This document shows positions 10,200 through 22,856 of a stretch of 64,000 nucleotides of DNA, in pieces. The notes under the pieces are model-generated. The model did no database searches and was not told the DNA's origin. It saw only the letters and a list, made by a program, of their open reading frames with translations. This DNA is from Crossaster papposus (lineage: Eukaryota; Echinodermata; Asteroidea; Velatida; Solasteridae). Each line of letters begins with the position of its first letter. Positions within the stretch are counted from its first letter, which is position 1. The translations under genes and the position numbers were made by a program. Where the stretch lies: positions 620,001 through 684,000 of the forward strand of contig JBAIAA010000891.1 of the NCBI GenBank assembly GCA_037893245.1, written 5' to 3'.

Positions 10200-10570
10200 A
10201 ATTAATCTTTGACGTATTCTTTGACGCATTTTTAGATGTGGGAAGTCGCCTGCGGGAAATTGCCCCGCGGAAAATGCCACAAGGGAAATTGCCCCACGGT
10301 AAATCCCCCAACGGGAAATCCCCCCCACGGTAAATTCCTCCCGGGGAAATCCCCTGCCGAATTCAAGGAATTATGCAAATTCAATGCGAATTCAATGAAT
10401 TATTCGTTGACGCATTCAATGCGAATTCAATGCGAATTCAATGCCAATTCAATGCGAATTCAATGCGAATTCAATGATTTAACTTATTCTTTGACGCATT
10501 TTTTGATGTGGGAAGTCCCCCGCGGAAAATCCCCCCGCGGGAAATTTGATGATTTGATGATTTGATGATT
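10200..10570. repeat. Spacer alpha + linker + delta (HOR 5)
   Basis: Alpha starts at 10200 and delta at 10477. It has the same length and the same 'cccccaacggg' marker as the first two copies, with three 8-mers. Confidence 0.92.
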
Positions 10571-11172
10571 CGATGATGTCCGATGATGTCCGATGATGTC
10601 CGATGATGTCCGATGATGTCCGATGATGTCCGATGATGTCCGATGATGTCCGATGATGTCCAATGATGTCCGATGATGTCCGGTGATGTCCGGTGATGTC
10701 CGGTGATGTCCGATGATGTCCGATGATGTCCGGTGATGTCCGGTGATTTCCGGTGATGTCCGGTGATGTCCGGTGATGTCCGGTGATGTCCGGTGATGTC
10801 CGATGATGTCCGATGATGTCCGATGATGTCCGATGATGCCCGATGATGTCCGATGATGTCCGATGATGTCCGATGATGTCCGATGATGTCCGATGATGTC
10901 CGATGATGTCCGATGATGTCCGGTGATGTCCGGTGATGTCCGGTGATGTCCGGTGATGTCCGGTGATGTCCGGTGATGTCCGGTGATGTCCGGTGATGTC
11001 CGGTGATGTCCGGTGATGTCCGGTGATGTCCGATGATGTCCGATGATGTCCGATGATGTCCGATGATGTCCGATGATGTCCGGTGATGTCCGGTGATGTC
11101 CGGTGATGTCCGGTGATGTCCGGTGATGTCCGGTGATGTCCGGTGATGTCCGGTGATGTCCGGTGATGTCCG
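10571..11172. repeat. 10-mer array, 60 units (identical set, copy 1)
   Basis: The variant order A8-N-A-G3-A2-G2-T-G4-A4-C-A7-G11-A5-G9 gives a 231-residue shadow translation that is identical in the arrays starting at 14696, 21567 and 22857. Four copies of equal length and order indicate very recent duplication of complete arrays. Confidence 0.93.
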
Positions 11173-12039
11173 AATTCAATGCGAATTCAATGCAAATTCA
11201 ATGCGAATTCAATGCGAATTCAATGCGAATTCAATGCGAATTCAATGCGAAGTCAATGCGAAGTCAATGCGAAGTCAATGCGAATTCAATGCGAATTCAA
11301 TGCGAAGTCAATGCGAAGTCAATGCGAAGTCAATGCGAAGTCAATGCGAAGTCAATGCGAAGTCAATGCGAAGTCAATGCGAAGTCAATGCGAAGTCAAT
11401 GCGAAGTCAATGCGAAGTCAATGCGAAGTCAATGCGAAGTCAATGCGAAGTCAATGCGAAGTCAATGCGAAGTCAATGCGAAGTCAATGCGAAGTCAATG
11501 CGAAGTCAATGCGAAGTCAATGCGAAGTCAATGCGAAGTCAATGCGAAGTCAATGCGAAGTCAATGCGAAGTCAATGCGAAGTCAATGCGAAGTCAATGC
11601 GAATTCAATGCGAATTCAATGCGAATTCAATGCGAATTCAATGCGAATTCAATGCGAATTCAATGAGAATTCAATGCGAAGTCAATGCGAAGTCAATGCA
11701 AAGTCAATGCGAAGTCAATGCGAATTCAATGCGAATTCAATGCGAATTCAATGCGAATTCAATGCGAAGTCAATGCGAATTCAATGCGAATTCAATGCGA
11801 ATTCAATGCGAATTCAATGCGAATTCAATGCGAATTCAATGCGAATTCAATGCGAATTCAATGCGAATTCAATGCGAATTCAATGCGAATTCAATGCGAA
11901 TTCAATGCGAATTCAATGCGAATTCAATGCGAATTCAATGCGAATTCAATGCGAATTCAATGCGAATTCAATGCGAATTCAATGCGAATTCAATGCGAAT
12001 TCAATGCGAATTCAATGCGAATTCAATGCGAATTCAATG
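11173..12039. repeat. 11-mer array with 27-unit aagtc block (HOR 5)
   Basis: One tgcaaattc unit sits near the left end. Three aagtc units start at 11250, and the main aagtc block is 11305-11601. The tgag/tgcaaagtc marker follows at about 11665-11700. Confidence 0.93.
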
Positions 12040-12091
12040 AATTAATCTTTGACGTATTCTTTGACGCATTTTTAGATGTATTTGTTGACGC
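12040..12091. repeat. Truncated alpha/beta hybrid spacer, copy 1
   Basis: The left 39 or so bases match alpha (through tttttagatgt) and join directly to the right end of beta (atttgttgacgc). The whole GC-rich core is missing. This is what recombination between alpha and beta at the shared 'atgt/gtat' microhomology, or a deletion, would leave. Confidence 0.85.
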
Positions 12092-12194
12092 ATTCAATGC
12101 GAATTCAATGCGAATTCAATGCGAATTCAATGCGAATTCAATGCGAATTCAATGCGAATTCAATGCGAATTCAATGCGAATTCAATGCGAATTC
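12092..12194. repeat. Short 11-mer array
   Basis: About nine aattc units between the hybrid spacer and the next alpha. The junction reads attcaattaatc, lacking the usual 'tga'. Confidence 0.92.
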
Positions 12195-12565
12195 AATTAA
12201 TCTTTGACGTATTCTTTGACGCATTTTTAGATGTGGGAAGTCGCCTGCGGGAAATTGCCCCGCGGAAAATGCCACAAGGGAAATTGCCCCACGGTAAATC
12301 CCCCAACGGGAAATCCCCCCCACGGTAAATTCCTCCCGGGGAAATCCCCTGCCGAATTCAAGGAATTATGCAAATTCAATGCGAATTCAATGAATTATTC
12401 GTTGACGCATTCAATGCGAATTCAATGCGAATTCAATGCCAATTCAATGCGAATTCAATGCGAATTCAATGATTTAACTTATTCTTTGACGCATTTTTTG
12501 ATGTGGGAAGTCCCCCGCGGAAAATCCCCCCGCGGGAAATTTGATGATTTGATGATTTGATGATT
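12195..12565. repeat. Spacer alpha + linker + delta (HOR 6)
   Basis: Alpha from 12195 and delta from 12472. It keeps the cccccaacggg marker and three 8-mers, and differs from earlier copies only at its left junction. Confidence 0.92.
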
Positions 12566-13247
12566 CGATGATGTCCGATGATGTCCGATGATGTCCGATG
12601 ATGTCCGATGATGTCCGATGATGTCCGAAGATGTCCGATGATGTCCGATGATGTCCGATGATGTCCGATGATGTCCGATGATGTCCAATGATGTCCGATG
12701 ATGTCCGGTGATGTCCGGTGATGTCCGGTGATGTCCGATGATGTCCGATGATGTCCGGTGATGTCCGGTGATGTCCGGTGATGTCCGGTGATGTCCGGTG
12801 ATGTCCGGTGATGTCCGGTGATGTCCGATGATGTCCGATGATGTCCGATGATGTCCGATGATGCCCGATGATGCCCGATGATGCCCGATGATGTCCGATG
12901 ATGTCCGATGATGTCCGATGATGTCCGATGATGTCCGATGATGTCCGATGATGTCCGATGATGTCCGGTGATGTCCGGTGATGTCCGATGATGTCCGATG
13001 ATGTCCGATGATGTCCGGTGATGTCCGGTGATGTCCGGTGATGTCCGGTGATGTCCGGTGATGTCCGGTGATGTCCGGTGATGTCCGGTGATGTCCGGTG
13101 ATGTCCGATGATGTCCGATGATGTCCGATGATGTCCGATGATGTCCGATGATGTCCGGTGATGTCCGGTGATGTCCGGTGATGTCCGGTGATGTCCGGTG
13201 ATGTCCGGTGATGTCCGGTGATGTCCGGTGATGTCCGGTGATGTCCG
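12566..13247. repeat. 10-mer array, 68 units (HOR 6)
   Basis: It contains an E unit near 12625 and a C3 cluster near 12861, but no T unit. It therefore belongs to the C3 class of arrays, not to the identical 60-unit set. Confidence 0.92.
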
Positions 13248-14169
13248 AATTCAATGCGAATTCAATGCAAATTCAATGCGAATTCAATGCGAATTCAATG
13301 CGAATTCAATGCGAATTCAATGCGAAGTCAATGCGAAGTCAATGCGAAGTCAATGCGAATTCAATGCGAATTCAATGCGAAGTCAATGCGAAGTCAATGC
13401 GAAGTCAATGCGAAGTCAATGCGAAGTCAATGCGAAGTCAATGCGAAGTCAATGCGAAGTCAATGCGAAGTCAATGCGAAGTCAATGCGAAGTCAATGCG
13501 AAGTCAATGCGAAGTCAATGCGAAGTCAATGCGAAGTCAATGCGAAGTCAATGCGAAGTCAATGCGAAGTCAATGCGAAGTCAATGCGAAGTCAATGCGA
13601 AGTCAATGCGAAGTCAATGCGAAGTCAATGCGAAGTCAATGCGAAGTCAATGCGAATTCAATGCGAATTCAATGCGAATTCAATGCGAATTCAATGCGAA
13701 TTCAATGCGAATTCAATGAGAATTCAATGCGAAGTCAATGCGAAGTCAATGCAAAGTCAATGCGAAGTCAATGCGAATTCAATGCGAATTCAATGCGAAT
13801 TCAATGCGAATTCAATGCGAATTCAATGCGAATTCAATGCGAATTCAATGCGAATTCAATGCGAATTCAATGCGAATTCAATGCGAATTCAATGCGAATT
13901 CAATGCGAATTCAATGCGAATTCAATGCGAATTCAATGCGAATTCAATGCGAATTCAATGCGAATTCAATGCGAATTCAATGCGAATTCAATGCGAATTC
14001 AATGCGAATTCAATGCGAATTCAATGCGAATTCAATGCGAATTCAATGCGAATTCAATGCGAATTCAATGCGAATTCAATGCGAATTCAATGCGAATTCA
14101 ATGCGAATTCAATGCGAATTCAATGCGAATTCAATGCGAATTCAATGCGAATTCAATGCGAATTCAATG
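13248..14169. repeat. 11-mer array with 25-unit aagtc block (HOR 6)
   Basis: Three aagtc units start at 13325, and the main block is 13380-13654. The tgag/tgcaaagtc marker is kept, but the single aagtc unit normally found four units after the marker is absent. Confidence 0.92.
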
Positions 14170-14221
14170 AATTAATCTTTGACGTATTCTTTGACGCATT
14201 TTTAGATGTATTTGTTGACGC
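14170..14221. repeat. Truncated alpha/beta hybrid spacer, copy 2
   Basis: The same breakpoint as the block at 12040 (tagatgt joined to atttgttgacgc), so the two share one rearrangement that was later duplicated. Confidence 0.85.
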
Positions 14222-14324
14222 ATTCAATGCGAATTCAATGCGAATTCAATGCGAATTCAATGCGAATTCAATGCGAATTCAATGCGAATTCAATGCGAAT
14301 TCAATGCGAATTCAATGCGAATTC
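14222..14324. repeat. Short 11-mer array
   Basis: Same length as the array at 12092-12194 and the same attcaattaatc right junction. Confidence 0.92.
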
Positions 14325-14695
14325 AATTAATCTTTGACGTATTCTTTGACGCATTTTTAGATGTGGGAAGTCGCCTGCGGGAAATTGCCCCGCGGAAAAT
14401 GCCACAAGGGAAATTGCCCCACGGTAAATCCCCCAACGGGAAATCCCCCCCACGGTAAATTCCTCCCGGGGAAATCCCCTGCCGAATTCAAGAAATTATG
14501 CAAATTCAATGCGAATTCAATGAATTATTCGTTGACGCATTCAATGCGAATTCAATGCGAATTCAATGCCAATTCAATGCGAATTCAATGCGAATTCAAT
14601 GATTTAACTTATTCTTTGACGCATTTTTTGATGTGGGAAGTCCCCCGCGGAAAATCCCCCCGCGGGAAATTTGATGATTTGATGATTTGATGATT
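14325..14695. repeat. Spacer alpha + linker + delta (HOR 7)
   Basis: One base differs from its neighbours (caagaaatt for caaggaatt near 14493). Delta begins at 14602. Confidence 0.92.
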
Positions 14696-15297
14696 CGATG
14701 ATGTCCGATGATGTCCGATGATGTCCGATGATGTCCGATGATGTCCGATGATGTCCGATGATGTCCGATGATGTCCGATGATGTCCAATGATGTCCGATG
14801 ATGTCCGGTGATGTCCGGTGATGTCCGGTGATGTCCGATGATGTCCGATGATGTCCGGTGATGTCCGGTGATTTCCGGTGATGTCCGGTGATGTCCGGTG
14901 ATGTCCGGTGATGTCCGGTGATGTCCGATGATGTCCGATGATGTCCGATGATGTCCGATGATGCCCGATGATGTCCGATGATGTCCGATGATGTCCGATG
15001 ATGTCCGATGATGTCCGATGATGTCCGATGATGTCCGATGATGTCCGGTGATGTCCGGTGATGTCCGGTGATGTCCGGTGATGTCCGGTGATGTCCGGTG
15101 ATGTCCGGTGATGTCCGGTGATGTCCGGTGATGTCCGGTGATGTCCGGTGATGTCCGATGATGTCCGATGATGTCCGATGATGTCCGATGATGTCCGATG
15201 ATGTCCGGTGATGTCCGGTGATGTCCGGTGATGTCCGGTGATGTCCGGTGATGTCCGGTGATGTCCGGTGATGTCCGGTGATGTCCGGTGATGTCCG
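14696..15297. repeat. 10-mer array, 60 units (identical set, copy 2)
   Basis: Same length and variant order as 10571-11172. Confidence 0.93.
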
Positions 15298-16087
15298 AAT
15301 TCAATGCGAATTCAATGCAAATTCAATGCGAATTCAATGCGAATTCAATGCGAATTCAATGCGAAGTCAATGCGAAGTCAATGCGAAGTCAATGCGAAGT
15401 CAATGCGAAGTCAATGCGAAGTCAATGCGAAGTCAATGCGAAGTCAATGCGAAGTCAATGCGAAGTCAATGCGAAGTCAATGCGAAGTCAATGCGAAGTC
15501 AATGCGAAGTCAATGCGAAGTCAATGCGAAGTCAATGCGAAGTCAATGCGAAGTCAATGCGAAGTCAATGCGAAGTCAATGCGAATTCAATGCGAATTCA
15601 ATGCGAATTCAATGCGAATTCAATGCGAATTCAATGCGAATTCAATGAGAATTCAATGCGAAGTCAATGCGAAGTCAATGCAAAGTCAATGCGAAGTCAA
15701 TGCGAATTCAATGCGAATTCAATGCGAATTCAATGCGAATTCAATGCGAAGTCAATGCGAATTCAATGCGAATTCAATGCGAATTCAATGCGAATTCAAT
15801 GCGAATTCAATGCGAATTCAATGCGAATTCAATGCGAATTCAATGCGAATTCAATGCGAATTCAATGCGAATTCAATGCGAATTCAATGCGAATTCAATG
15901 CGAATTCAATGCGAATTCAATGCGAATTCAATGCGAATTCAATGCGAATTCAATGCGAATTCAATGCGAATTCAATGCGAATTCAATGCGAATTCAATGC
16001 GAATTCAATGCGAATTCAATGCGAATTCAATGCGAATTCAATGCGAATTCAATGCGAATTCAATGCGAATTCAATGCGAATTCAATG
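15298..16087. repeat. 11-mer array with 20-unit aagtc block (HOR 7)
   Basis: The aagtc block (15364-15583) begins without the usual preceding three-unit aagtc group, so that group and the units between appear to have been deleted. The marker string follows. Confidence 0.92.
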
Positions 16088-16474
16088 AATTAATCTTTGA
16101 CGTATTCTTTGACGCATTTTTAGATGTGGGAAGTCGCCTGCGGGAAATTGCCCCGCGGAAAATGCCACAAGGGAAATTGCCCCACGGTAAATCCCCCCAC
16201 GGGAAATCCCCCCCACGGTAAATTCCTCCCGGGGAAATCCCCTGCCGAATTCAAGGAATTATGCAAATTCAATGCGAATTCAATGAATTATTCGTTGACG
16301 CATTCAATGCGAATTCAATGCGAATTCAATGCCAATTCAATGCGAATTCAATGCGAATTCAATGATTTAACTTATTCTTTGACGCATTTTTTGATGTGGG
16401 AAGTCCCCCGCGGAAAATCCCCCCGCGGGAAATTTGATGATTTGATGATTTGATGATTTGATGATTCGATGATT
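16088..16474. repeat. Spacer alpha + linker + delta (HOR 8)
   Basis: The GC core has ccccccacggg where earlier alphas have cccccaacggg. Delta (16365-16474) has four gatgattt 8-mers and two gatgattc. This sub-type recurs at 18269, 24359 and 50713. Confidence 0.9.
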
Positions 16475-17346
16475 CGATGATGTCCGATGATGTCCGATGA
16501 TGTCCGATGATGTCCGATGATGTCCGAAGATGTCCGATGATGTCCGATGATGTCCGATGATGTCCGATGATGTCCGATGATGTCCAATGATGTCCGATGA
16601 TGTCCGGTGATGTCCGGTGATGTCCGGTGATGTCCGATGATGTCCGATGATGTCCGGTGATGTCCGGTGATGTCCGGTGATGTCCGGTGATGTCCGGTGA
16701 TGTCCGGTGATGTCCGGTGATGTCCGATGATGTCCGATGATGTCCGATGATGTCCGATGATGCCCGATGATGCCCGATGATGCCCGATGATGTCCGATGA
16801 TGTCCGATGATGTCCGATGATGTCCGATGATGTCCGATGATGTCCGATGATGTCCGATGATGTCCGGTGATGTCCGGTGATGTCCGATGATGTCCGATGA
16901 TGTCCGATGATGTCCGGTGATGTCCGGTGATGTCCGGTGATGTCCGGTGATGTCCGGTGATGTCCGGTGATGTCCGATGATGTCCGATGATGTCCGATGA
17001 TGTCCGATGATGCCCGATGATGCCCGATGATGTCCGATGATGTCCGATGATGTCCGATGATGTCCGATGATGTCCGATGATGTCCGATGATGTCCGGTGA
17101 TGTCCGGTGATGTCCGGTGATGTCCGGTGATGTCCGGTGATGTCCGGTGATGTCCGGTGATGTCCGGTGATGTCCGGTGATGTCCGGTGATGTCCGGTGA
17201 TGTCCGATGATGTCCGATGATGTCCGATGATGTCCGATGATGTCCGATGATGTCCGGTGATGTCCGGTGATGTCCGGTGATGTCCGGTGATGTCCGGTGA
17301 TGTCCGGTGATGTCCGGTGATGTCCGGTGATGTCCGGTGATGTCCG
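16475..17346. repeat. 10-mer array, 87 units (HOR 8)
   Basis: E near 16525, a C3 cluster near 16761 and a C2 cluster about 250 bp later (near 17011), giving nearly two copies of the 25-unit internal repeat. Confidence 0.92.
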
Positions 17347-18268
17347 AATTCAATGCGAATTCAATGCAAATTCAATGCGAATTCAATGCGAATTCAATGC
17401 GAATTCAATGCGAATTCAATGCGAAGTCAATGCGAAGTCAATGCGAAGTCAATGCGAATTCAATGCGAATTCAATGCGAAGTCAATGCGAAGTCAATGCG
17501 AAGTCAATGCGAAGTCAATGCGAAGTCAATGCGAAGTCAATGCGAAGTCAATGCGAAGTCAATGCGAAGTCAATGCGAAGTCAATGCGAAGTCAATGCGA
17601 AGTCAATGCGAAGTCAATGCGAAGTCAATGCGAAGTCAATGCGAAGTCAATGCGAAGTCAATGCGAAGTCAATGCGAAGTCAATGCGAAGTCAATGCGAA
17701 GTCAATGCGAAGTCAATGCGAAGTCAATGCGAAGTCAATGCGAATTCAATGCGAATTCAATGCGAATTCAATGCGAATTCAATGCGAATTCAATGAGAAT
17801 TCAATGAGAATTCAATGCGAAGTCAATGCGAAGTCAATGCAAAGTCAATGCGAAGTCAATGCGAATTCAATGCGAAGTCAATGCGAATTCAATGCGAATT
17901 CAATGCGAAGTCAATGCGAATTCAATGCGAATTCAATGCGAATTCAATGCGAATTCAATGCGAATTCAATGCGAATTCAATGCGAATTCAATGCGAATTC
18001 AATGCGAATTCAATGCGAATTCAATGCGAATTCAATGCGAATTCAATGCGAATTCAATGCGAATTCAATGCGAATTCAATGCGAATTCAATGCGAATTCA
18101 ATGCGAATTCAATGCGAATTCAATGCGAATTCAATGCGAATTCAATGCGAATTCAATGCGAATTCAATGCGAATTCAATGCGAATTCAATGCGAATTCAA
18201 TGCGAATTCAATGCGAATTCAATGCGAATTCAATGCGAATTCAATGCGAATTCAATGCGAATTCAATG
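17347..18268. repeat. 11-mer array with 24-unit aagtc block (HOR 8)
   Basis: Three aagtc units from 17424, main block 17479-17742. The marker is altered: two consecutive tgag units occur (near 17794 and 17805). Confidence 0.92.
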
Positions 18269-18655
18269 AATTAATCTTTGACGTATTCTTTGACGCATTT
18301 TTAGATGTGGGAAGTCGCCTGCGGGAAATTGCCCCGCGGAAAATGCCACAAGGGAAATTGCCCCACGGTAAATCCCCCCACGGGAAATCCCCCCCACGGT
18401 AAATTCCTCCCGGGGAAATCCCCTGCCGAATTCAAGGAATTATGCAAATTCAATGCGAATTCAATGAATTATTCGTTGACGCATTCAATGCGAATTCAAT
18501 GCGAATTCAATGCCAATTCAATGCGAATTCAATGCGAATTCAATGATTTAACTTATTCTTTGACGCATTTTTTGATGTGGGAAGTCCCCCGCGGAAAATC
18601 CCCCCGCGGGAAATTTGATGATTTGATGATTTGATGATTTGATGATTCGATGATT
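18269..18655. repeat. Spacer alpha + linker + delta (HOR 9)
   Basis: Same alpha sub-type as 16088, with delta at 18546 and four gatgattt 8-mers. Confidence 0.92.
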
Positions 18656-19797
18656 CGATGATGTCCGATGATGTCCGATGATGTCCGATGATGTCCGATG
18701 ATGTCCGAAGATGTCCGATGATGTCCGATGATGTCCGATGATGTCCGATGATGTCCGATGATGTCCGATGATGTCCAATGATGTCCGATGATGTCCGGTG
18801 ATGTCCGGTGATGTCCGGTGATGTCCGATGATGTCCGATGATGTCCGGTGATGTCCGGTGATGTCCGGTGATGTCCGGTGATGTCCGGTGATGTCCGGTG
18901 ATGTCCGGTGATGTCCGATGATGTCCGATGATGTCCGATGATGTCCGATGATGCCCGATGATGCCCGATGATGCCCGATGATGTCCGATGATGTCCGATG
19001 ATGTCCGATGATGTCCGATGATGTCCGATGATGTCCGATGATGTCCGATGATGTCCGGTGATGTCCGGTGATGTCCGATGATGTCCGATGATGTCCGATG
19101 ATGTCCGGTGATGTCCGGTGATGTCCGGTGATGTCCGGTGATGTCCGGTGATGTCCGGTGATGTCCGATGATGTCCGATGATGTCCGATGATGTCCGATG
19201 ATGCCCGATGATGCCCGATGATGCCCGATGATGTCCGATGATGTCCGATGATGTCCGATGATGTCCGATGATGTCCGATGATGTCCGATGATGTCCGATG
19301 ATGTCCGGTGATGTCCGGTGATGTCCGATGATGTCCGGTGATGTCCGATGATGTCCGGTGATGTCCGGTGATGTCCGGTGATGTCCGGTGATGTCCGGTG
19401 ATGTCCGATGATGTCCGATGATGTCCGATGATGTCCGATGATGCCCGATGATGCCCGATGATGCCCGGTGATGCCCGGTGATGTCCGGTGATGTCCGGTG
19501 ATGTCCGGTGATGTCCGGTGATGTCCGATGATGTCCGATGATGTCCGGTGATGTCCGGTGATGTCCGGTGATGTCCGGTGATGTCCGGTGATGTCCGGTG
19601 ATGTCCGGTGATGTCCGGTGATGTCCGGTGATGTCCGGTGATGTCCGGTGATGTCCGATGATGTCCGATGATGTCCGATGATGTCCGATGATGTCCGATG
19701 ATGTCCGGTGATGTCCGGTGATGTCCGGTGATGTCCGGTGATGTCCGGTGATGTCCGGTGATGTCCGGTGATGTCCGGTGATGTCCGGTGATGTCCG
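18656..19797. repeat. 10-mer array, about 114 units (HOR 9)
   Basis: C clusters near 18951, 19201 and 19441 are about 250 bp apart. The third cluster is changed: two C units are followed by two units combining both variants (gcccggtga). It shows three copies of the internal repeat with gradual divergence. Confidence 0.92.
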
Positions 19798-20391
19798 AAT
19801 TCAATGCGAATTCAATGCGAATTCAATGCGAATTCAATGCGAATTCAATGCGAATTCAATGCGAATTCAATGCGAATTCAATGCGAATTCAATGCGAATT
19901 CAATGCGAATTCAATGCGAATTCAATGCGAATTCAATGCGAATTCAATGCGAATTCAATGCGAATTCAATGCGAATTCAATGCGAATTCAATGCGAATTC
20001 AATGCGAATTCAATGCGAATTCAATGCGAATTCAATGCGAATTCAATGCGAATTCAATGCGAATTCAATGCGAATTCAATGCGAATTCAATGCGAATTCA
20101 ATGCGAATTCAATGCGAATTCAATGCGAATTCAATGCGAATTCAATGCGAATTCAATGCGAATTCAATGCGAATTCAATGCGAATTCAATGCGAATTCAA
20201 TGCGAATTCAATGCGAATTCAATGCGAATTCAATGCGAATTCAATGCGAATTCAATGCGAATTCAATGCGAATTCAATGCGAATTCAATGCGAATTCAAT
20301 GCGAATTCAATGCGAATTCAATGCGAATTCAATGCGAATTCAATGCGAATTCAATGCGAATTCAATGCGAATTCAATGCGAATTCAATGCG
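19798..20391. repeat. 11-mer array, pure
   Basis: 54 uninterrupted aattc units. No aagtc, no marker string. Confidence 0.94.
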
Positions 20392-20605
20392 AATTATTCG
20401 TTGACGCATTCAATGCGAATTATTCGTTGACGCATTCAATGCGAATTATTCGTTGACGCATTCAATGCGAATTATTCGTTGACGCATTCAATGAATTATT
20501 CGTTGACGCATTCAATGAATTATTCGTTGACGCATTCAATGAATTATTCGTTGACGCATTCAATGAATTATTCGTTGACGCATTCAATGAATTTTTCGTT
20601 GACGC
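20392..20605. repeat. 24/26-bp tandem array, 9 copies (locus 2)
   Basis: Starts at 20392, 20418, 20444 and 20470 (26-bp steps), then 24-bp steps to 20590. The last copy reads aatttttcg, as at locus 1. One 24-bp copy fewer than locus 1. Confidence 0.93.
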
Positions 20606-20719
20606 ATTCAATGCGAATTTAATGCGAATTCAATGCGAATTCAATGCGAATTCAATGCGCATTCAATGCGAATTTAATGCGAATTCAATGCGAATTCAAT
20701 GCGAATTCAATGCGAATTC
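20606..20719. repeat. Short 11-mer array with private variants
   Basis: Same variant order (aattta, gcgcattc, aattta) as 9511-9624. Confidence 0.88.
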
Positions 20720-20967
20720 ATCTTTGACGTATTCCTTGACGCATTTTTTGATGTGGGAAGTCGCCCGCGGGAAATCGCCCCGCGTAAAATGCCCCAAGGG
20801 AAATTGCCCCACGGGAATTCGCCCCACGGTAAATCCCCCCACGGGAAATCCCCCCCACGGGAAATTTCTCCCGGGGAAATCCCCTGCCGAATTCAAGGAA
20901 TTATGCAAATTTAATGCGAATTCAATGAATTATTCGTTGACGTATTCTTTGACGTATTTGTTGACGC
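20720..20967. repeat. Spacer beta-prime (locus 2)
   Basis: Same features as the beta-prime block at 9625, including gatgtgg, tttctccc and atgcaaattt. Confidence 0.9.
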
Positions 20968-21195
20968 ATTCAATGCGAATTCAATGCGAATTCAATGCGA
21001 ATTCAATGCGAATTCAATGCGAATTCAATGCGAATTCAATGCGAATTCAATGCGAATTCAATGCGAATTCAATGCGAATTCAATGCGAATTCAATGCGAA
21101 TTCAATGCGAATTCAATGCGAATTCAATGCGAATTCAATGCGAATTCAATGCGAATTCAATGCGAATTCAATGCGAATTCAATGCGAATTCAATG
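20968..21195. repeat. 11-mer array, pure
   Basis: About 20 aattc units, nine fewer than the counterpart at 9873-10199. Confidence 0.93.
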
Positions 21196-21566
21196 AATTA
21201 ATCTTTGACGTATTCTTTGACGCATTTTTAGATGTGGGAAGTCGCCTGCGGGAAATTGCCCCGCGGAAAATGCCACAAGGGAAATTGCCCCACGGTAAAT
21301 CCCCCAACGGGAAATCCCCCCCACGGTAAATTCCTCCCGGGGAAATCCCCTGCCGAATTCAAGGAATTATGCAAATTCAATGCGAATTCAATGAATTATT
21401 CGTTGACGCATTCAATGCGAATTCAATGCGAATTCAATGCCAATTCAATGCGAATTCAATGCGAATTCAATGATTTAACTTATTCTTTGACGCATTTTTT
21501 GATGTGGGAAGTCCCCCGCGGAAAATCCCCCCGCGGGAAATTTGATGATTTGATGATTTGATGATT
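21196..21566. repeat. Spacer alpha + linker + delta (HOR 10)
   Basis: cccccaacggg sub-type. Delta starts at 21473, with three 8-mers. Confidence 0.92.
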
Positions 21567-22168
21567 CGATGATGTCCGATGATGTCCGATGATGTCCGAT
21601 GATGTCCGATGATGTCCGATGATGTCCGATGATGTCCGATGATGTCCGATGATGTCCAATGATGTCCGATGATGTCCGGTGATGTCCGGTGATGTCCGGT
21701 GATGTCCGATGATGTCCGATGATGTCCGGTGATGTCCGGTGATTTCCGGTGATGTCCGGTGATGTCCGGTGATGTCCGGTGATGTCCGGTGATGTCCGAT
21801 GATGTCCGATGATGTCCGATGATGTCCGATGATGCCCGATGATGTCCGATGATGTCCGATGATGTCCGATGATGTCCGATGATGTCCGATGATGTCCGAT
21901 GATGTCCGATGATGTCCGGTGATGTCCGGTGATGTCCGGTGATGTCCGGTGATGTCCGGTGATGTCCGGTGATGTCCGGTGATGTCCGGTGATGTCCGGT
22001 GATGTCCGGTGATGTCCGGTGATGTCCGATGATGTCCGATGATGTCCGATGATGTCCGATGATGTCCGATGATGTCCGGTGATGTCCGGTGATGTCCGGT
22101 GATGTCCGGTGATGTCCGGTGATGTCCGGTGATGTCCGGTGATGTCCGGTGATGTCCGGTGATGTCCG
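21567..22168. repeat. 10-mer array, 60 units (identical set, copy 3)
   Basis: Same length and variant order as 10571-11172. Confidence 0.93.
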
Positions 22169-22485
22169 AATTCAATGCGAATTCAATGCCAATTCAATGC
22201 GAAGTCAATGCGAATTCAATGCGAATTCAATGCGAATTCAATGAGAATTCAATGCGAAGTCAATGCAAAGTCAATGCAAAGTCAATGCGAAGTCAATGCG
22301 AATTCAATGCGAATTCAATGCGAATTCAATGCGAATTCAATGCGAAGTCAATGCGAATTCAATGCGAATTCAATGCGAATTCAATGCGAATTCAATGCGA
22401 ATTCAATGCGAATTCAATGCGAATTCAATGCGAATTCAATGCGAATTCAATGCGAATTCAATGCGAATTCAATGCGAATTCAATG
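22169..22485. repeat. Short 11-mer array, aagtc block deleted (HOR 10)
   Basis: Only about 29 units. It keeps the flank of the aagtc region (tgag and tgcaaagtc marker) but not the block. One unit reads gccaattc near the left end and a second tgcaaagtc occurs. Unequal exchange removed the centre while leaving both flanks. Confidence 0.9.
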
Positions 22486-22856
22486 AATTAATCTTTGACG
22501 TATTCTTTGACGCATTTTTAGATGTGGGAAGTCGCCTGCGGGAAATTGCCCCGCGGAAAATGCCACAAGGGAAATTGCCCCACGGTAAATCCCCCAACGG
22601 GAAATCCCCCCCACGGTAAATTCCTCCCGGGGAAATCCCCTGCCGAATTCAAGGAATTATGCAAATTCAATGCGAATTCAATGAATTATTCGTTGACGCA
22701 TTCAATGCGAATTCAATGCGAATTCAATGCCAATTCAATGCGAATTCAATGCGAATTCAATGATTTAACTTATTCTTTGACGCATTTTTTGATGTGGGAA
22801 GTCCCCCGCGGAAAATCCCCCCGCGGGAAATTTGATGATTTGATGATTTGATGATT
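22486..22856. repeat. Spacer alpha + linker + delta (HOR 11)
   Basis: Same sub-type as the previous alpha, only 1,290 bp away. With the shortened 11-mer array this makes the shortest complete HOR. Confidence 0.92.
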
